Source: Cryptomeria japonica
Taxonomy: Eukaryota > Streptophyta > Pinopsida > Cupressales > Cupressaceae
DNA length: 64,000 nt
NCBI RefSeq assembly: GCF_030272615.1
Contig: NC_081414.1
Coordinates: 235,515,733-235,579,732 of the forward strand
Reading direction: 5' to 3'
Every line of letters begins with the position of its first letter. The first letter of the stretch is position 1. Under the pieces are notes generated by a model. It was not told the origin of the DNA. It was given only the letters and a program-made list of their open reading frames with translations, and did not search any database. Below, piece by piece: positions 59,808 through 64,000 of the stretch. A program made the translations under genes and the position numbers.

Positions 59808-61550
59808 ATGGCTCAAACCCGATCATAGTCCAGGCAATGAGAAATAGAAAGGGAAGAAGAAGAAGAGGAAAATCTCAATGAATTTCAAGAAGCACTTGGA
59901 GGAAATGCAGATGACGAAAACCCAAGTACTCCCACTCCTGCAACAATAGAAAGGGCTCAGCATAACCCTCTCTTTAACAGACTTTTTGATGAAATACTCA
60001 GGAGCAATGCGGATGCTCACTTCTTAAGACTCGCTCAAGAAGGAGCTTAACTCCCCTCTGACTTTGATCTTGCCCAATTAAGACAAGCATCAGAAAGACA
60101 AAGTCGCCATGAAGAGGAAAGAGGTAGAGATCCCATCAGATATAACATTCCTCGAGGTAACCCACCACCTCCTCCTCCAAATGAAATGGAGATGTTGCAG
60201 CAACAAGTCGAGAATCTCGCCCAACAGCTTCATAGTGGTGTCAAGACTAACCAATTCTCACTCAATGACATCTGTCCCTATCCTTTTGATAGGAATCTTT
60301 ATATGCCACCCTTTCCACGAGGATTAGAAACACCCAAATTCAAAAAATATAGAGGAAAGGAGGATCCTCGCGATCATGTCAGAGAATTTCATTCCGCTTG
60401 TCTTGAAGTAGCATATGAAGACACATACCTAATGCGCCTTTTTCCCCAAAGCTTGGGAGGAACAACCACATCATGGTTTTCCCGACTACCAGGTGGCATT
60501 AGAACATTTGAGGAACTTATCCAAAAATTCCTCGCTCATTACTCTCATAACATTGAACGCGATGTCACCATGGCTGATCTATGCAACACCAAACAAAAAC
60601 TAGGTGAGCAATTCTCAGTATTCCTGCAACGATGGCATCAAATGTCTAGCAGACATTCTCTTCAGTTACCTGAACGAGAACTAGTGGAAATATTCATTTC
60701 CAACTTAAACGAAGAAATGAAATTTCACCTGGATGTCAAAGACACAGACTCTTTTAATGATATGATCACCAAGGGTTTAAAATGTGAACAGGCACTCATC
60801 AAGAAAGGACTCATCAAAATCTTTAATGAACCAAAAGATGGTCCTCACCCGCGCTTCAATAGTGATAAACCAAGCTTCTGGAATAAAAACAAGAATATCG
60901 TCAACGATGGGGTTGTGGATGCCAGGACTATCCAAAATGCACAACCTGTGGTTCGGTTTGCAGGACAAAATCCTCCACCTCAAAACAACACAAATGTCCC
61001 TTCTAATCAAGGTCGCATCACATCTCACGATGAACCTAGACCTTGTCAGCAAAAATAGAAACGCACATACACTCCCTTAGGGGAACCCATTGAAACAGTA
61101 TTGCGACAACTCATTTCTCAAAATTTGGTCACTCTGCCTAAGCTATCAAACTATGAGCCTCAAGTCAAACCAACATGGTGGAGAGATATTGAACACTGTG
61201 AATTCCATCAAGGAAGAGGGCATAAGACAAGTAATTGTCACCGATTGAAAGATCTCATTCAGGATCTTATTGATCGAGGAGAAATTGAAATTGAAGGACA
61301 TGACCCAAAAACAACCAATAATGATCATCTAATGTTCAAAAATCCACTTCCATCACAAGATCAAAGGGGTCCTTCCACTTCCAGGCGAGGCACTGATACC
61401 ACTGATTATACACAGGCTGCGTATAATTACACTATAAATCACCTGTATGATGCCAATGAACAATTTGCAACTATAACCTTCAAAAATCCCAACTCAAATT
61501 GCAATGTTGTTACACGCCGCGGCAAAGTTACCATAAAGGTAGCTCCATAA
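59808..61550 (+). pseudogene. Tat-C Gag
   Basis: Starts at ATG 59,808 (MAQTRS). In-frame stops at 59,826 (TAG), 59,838 (TGA), 60,048 (TAA), 61,056 (TAG) and 61,548 (TAA); each is one transition from Gln, Arg or Trp, and no frameshift is seen. The capsid-type Retrotrans_gag domain runs about 60,300-60,800: FKKYRGKEDPRDHVREF, TSWFSRLPGGIRTFEEL, HQMSSRHSLQLPE. A zinc-knuckle variant CEFHQGRGHKTSNC (Cys-His-His-Cys) lies at about 61,197-61,240, a form usual in Tat. Gag forms the particle and binds RNA. A shorter ORF from the internal ATG at 60,186 still covers the capsid domain. Confidence 0.9.
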
Positions 61551-63272
61551 GGCACCACCTCCATCCCAAAGCAGTACAATCTTGTGGAACAATTAGACAA
61601 AACCCCTACACTTATATCCATTTTAGAGCTTTTGCGTCTATCGCCATCTCATAAAACTATCTTGGATCAAGCACTCCAAGAAGCGTCAGTCCCCGCAAAT
61701 CTAAATACGGACCAATTTCAAGCCATGGTTGGAAGTCTAAAGTCATCACCTTGTCTCACTTTTTCTGAAAGTGACAAATCTTCCTTCCAGCAACCGCATA
61801 ACGCCTCACTCCACATCGAAGGATTTATTAACCAGCATAGGATCAAGCGAGTCTTGATCGATAATGGAGCAGGCCTAAATATTTGTACACTGCAGTTGGT
61901 CACAGCATTGGGATATGCGATCGAATTAGTGGATCCTCGTCAGAAGATCACAATCAAAGCCTATGACGATGCGGAGCGTTCATCCAAAGGAGCTGTGGTA
62001 CTACCAATCCGAGTGGGCCCCGTGGTAAAGCACATCATTTGTCAAGTTCTGGACCTTCCTCTGCCATACAATCTATTGTTAGGAAGACCTTGGATACATG
62101 CCATGCAAGCCGTTCCATCTACCTACCATCAATGTATCAAGTTCCCACATAACGGTGTAGAGATCACAATTCTGGGTGACGCAAATCCCTTTGCATATTG
62201 CCATAATATCAACCATCAACCAGAGATTACCGTTCCTAATAATAGAGAAGCCATTTCCTCCACATCATATATAAGTCCCGCCTCTCTTGCCCGTTCAAAC
62301 ACCATTATACCCAAGCAAGAAAAGCTTAAGATGAAGATAGCAGAGGAAGGTCCTAGGGAATACAACTTGAGTCAACTCTTTTGTGTGGGACAAATGCCCA
62401 CTTCTCCTAGAACTCATGGTAAACCATAGCAGGTACTCCAGCAACCACTAAACATACCAGCATGTGCTTTGACACCTTTCGTTCTTGGAAAGAGTCAAGA
62501 GGAAGAAACACAAGATGAGGACCTGGCGGAATGGATCTGTAAAGATCCCATCACCACTAATATACCGCAAGTTAGACTTCCTACAGATCAGTATGGCAAA
62601 GGTCTCCTCATTATGCAAAGAATGGGATATGATGGTCAGAGTGCTTTAGGATATTGCAAACAAGGACGACATGAACCTTTGCTACCACAATTAAAGCCCA
62701 AAGGTAATACAGGCCTAGGCTTTGAAAAAGAGATATTTCCTAAACTCAAATTCAAAGGAAAACCCACCAAACCATTATGTCAACCTACTGCAAGAAGGAC
62801 ACCTTTCATTATCAAAGCAGCCTCAAGCACCATCCCGACTGCCCCATCGAGGCTCACAACCCCAACACAACCATCTACAATGCCACTCATCCCACCAAAC
62901 GAACTAGTAATCCCATCAGCAACACCATTAGCAGCAACAACTGTATCAGAACCTGTAGCAACATCTATGGCACTAGTAGTTCTAGCAGAAGCCACTGAGT
63001 CAACATTACCAATACTCCCCGTACCAGATCCTTTAATCCCCATCAACCTTCCTGCAGCACCGATCATTACAAAGGTACATCAACCAATCACACCTGCAGT
63101 ATTTAACTCAAAGGACATCCCAGTATGGTATAGTAATCGGATGCTAGAAAGTGATTCAGAGATCGACTCACATGAATGGGAATTTGATTCGGTACAGCTT
63201 AACACTTCAGATGAGGAAGACACATCACCACCTCCACCACGCAAAGATATCCCTGTTTACGGAGAAGCATAG
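61551..63272 (+). pseudogene. Tat-C aspartic protease and G-patch-containing linker
   Basis: Continues the Gag frame. Protease: VLIDNGAGLNIC near 61,853 (Asp-Asn-Gly active site, as in Tat-A), then LPLPYNLLLGRPWIHAMQAV near 62,058. After TAG at 62,427 comes a G-patch-like stretch (QYGKGLLIMQRMGYDGQ, later GRHEPLLPQ and NTGLGFE) near 62,590-62,730. A Pro/Thr/Ala-rich linker follows to TAG at 63,270. The protease cleaves the polyprotein. A G-patch between protease and reverse transcriptase also occurs in Tat-A, and G-patch segments are known behind the protease of some retroviruses. Both stops are one C-to-T change from Gln. Confidence 0.88.
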
Positions 63273-64000
63273 ATAAAGACCACTTGGGTTCTTGAACTGG
63301 AAACATCTTCCACAGACCCTATGTCTCATCCTACGCCTGATTCTGATAGGGAGAGTACCATTGACGACCTTCACCATAACGTCTTAACCCTCACTGATAC
63401 ATCTAATGCACTTAACCTAATCGATGAAGTAATGCCCATTATCCACCCTGAACTCATCGAATGGAACCAACCAAATCCCCCATGTCTTGACTTCTTCCAA
63501 AACAATGAGGCCATCATTGACTTTTTGGAATTAAGGGATAACCTACCAAGCGGGGATCACAAAGTTGGATTCACCATTGAACTTAATAGCGCAACATACT
63601 TCGGGGCGGATGCCAAACCTTTCAACTGCAAAAATATAACAATAAAACATGGGTCTTCTAGTGAAAACCACACTGTGGCACTGTTTGATTCAACAAAAGT
63701 AAAAAGAAAGAGCGTATCCAATGGTGAAAACCTCTCTGAGGTGCCTGAGGATGAAGGGTTTGACATTCTCCCTGCTAGTACACAACAAGAACGATCAACG
63801 ATTCTCATCAAGGAAACCAAAGAATACAATGTGGGGACTCCTGAAAATCCTCATCTCATACATCTAGCATCTCTTCTCACTCCAGAGGAACAACCTAAGT
63901 TTATAGAGTTCTTCCAGAAGTGTCAAATCAACTTTGCATGGTCATATGCAGACATGTCTGGGCTTGATCCTGATTTAGTCATGCATCACCTCACCATCGC
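63273..64000 (+). CDS. Tat-C linker and start of reverse transcriptase (cut by window)
   Basis: Open in the same frame to the window end. The last about 60 residues (CQINFAWSYADMSGLDPDLV) match the Tat-A sequence just before its reverse transcriptase (EIFAWTYSDMPGIDPKIV), so the polymerase domain begins right at the edge. The preceding about 180 residues are acidic and show no domain. Confidence 0.85.
   Translation, partial: MKTTWVLELETSSTDPMSHPTPDSDRESTIDDLHHNVLTLTDTSNALNLIDEVMPIIHPELIEWNQPNPPCLDFFQNNEAIIDFLELRDNLPSGDHKVGFTIELNSATYFGADAKPFNCKNITIKHGSSSENHTVALFDSTKVKRKSVSNGENLSEVPEDEGFDILPASTQQERSTILIKETKEYNVGTPENPHLIHLASLLTPEEQPKFIEFFQKCQINFAWSYADMSGLDPDLVMHHLTI

Larger units (their letters stand above)
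55230..64000 (+). mobile_element. Tat-C: Ty3/gypsy Tat-lineage element, right end outside window
   Basis: 5' LTR, tRNA-Trp-type primer site, a 2.7 kb leader, then one continuous frame for Gag, protease, G-patch linker and the start of reverse transcriptase, all on the plus strand. It inserted into the Cop-6 reverse transcriptase. The frame is unbroken by indels but holds seven stop codons. The remaining pol, any antisense ORF and the 3' LTR lie beyond 64,000. Confidence 0.9.

Overview
The window is plant nuclear DNA made almost entirely of nested LTR retrotransposons. I see no convincing single-copy host gene, tRNA, rRNA or CRISPR array. Element types (Ty3/gypsy Tat lineage with dual RNase H, a chromodomain-bearing gypsy, Ty1/copia with multi-knuckle Gag, a small TRIM-like element) and captured plant mobile domain (PMD) genes point to a large, repeat-rich seed-plant genome. 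A conifer-like gymnosperm is my guess only.

Layout, left to right. (1) 1-11,925: Tat-A, a minus-strand Tat-lineage gypsy element whose left LTR is cut by the window. It has near-identical LTRs, one unbroken gag-pol frame with five nonsense codons, and next to its 3' LTR an antisense, three-exon PMD gene. (2) 11,931-14,651: a non-coding LTR-like block. (3) 14,652-24,866: minus-strand copia remnants: a Gag with coiled coil and zinc knuckles, a 1.76 kb LTR, a roughly 770-codon unidentified ORF region, and a second Gag with its LTR. (4) 24,867-26,580: AT-rich spacer with microsatellites. (5) 26,581-28,729: plus-strand copia LTR and gag. (6) 28,730-30,349: truncated chromovirus Chr-1. (7) 30,350 to about 36,060: another LTR family carrying a second, decayed PMD gene in antisense, with an internal 1 kb tandem duplication. 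(8) 36,160-39,529 and 46,946-50,613: one decayed Tat element (Tat-B), split by the full-length chromovirus Chr-2 (39,530-46,945, TSD ATTCA). Chr-2 carries a copia solo LTR in its own 5' LTR. The Tat-B LTR holds a complete 2.2 kb TRIM-like element (47,894-50,058, TSD GTGAA) with a G-patch plus zinc-knuckle ORF. (9) 50,614-55,229: two copia fragments. (10) 55,230-64,000: Tat-C, a plus-strand Tat element with canonical LTR, TATA box and PBS, open to the window end.

Three observations stand out. PMD genes ride in antisense next to the 3' LTR in two unrelated LTR families, one with a fully interpretable spliced structure. Tat-A has no recognisable capsid or zinc-knuckle Gag yet has LTRs only about 2% diverged, so it probably moved with help from another element. 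In most coding regions the reading frame survives and is broken mainly by stop codons one C-to-T or G-to-A step from Gln, Arg or Trp codons, a pattern expected from deamination of heavily methylated DNA.

All boundaries, domain calls and divergence values were read by eye. No searches or alignments were run.
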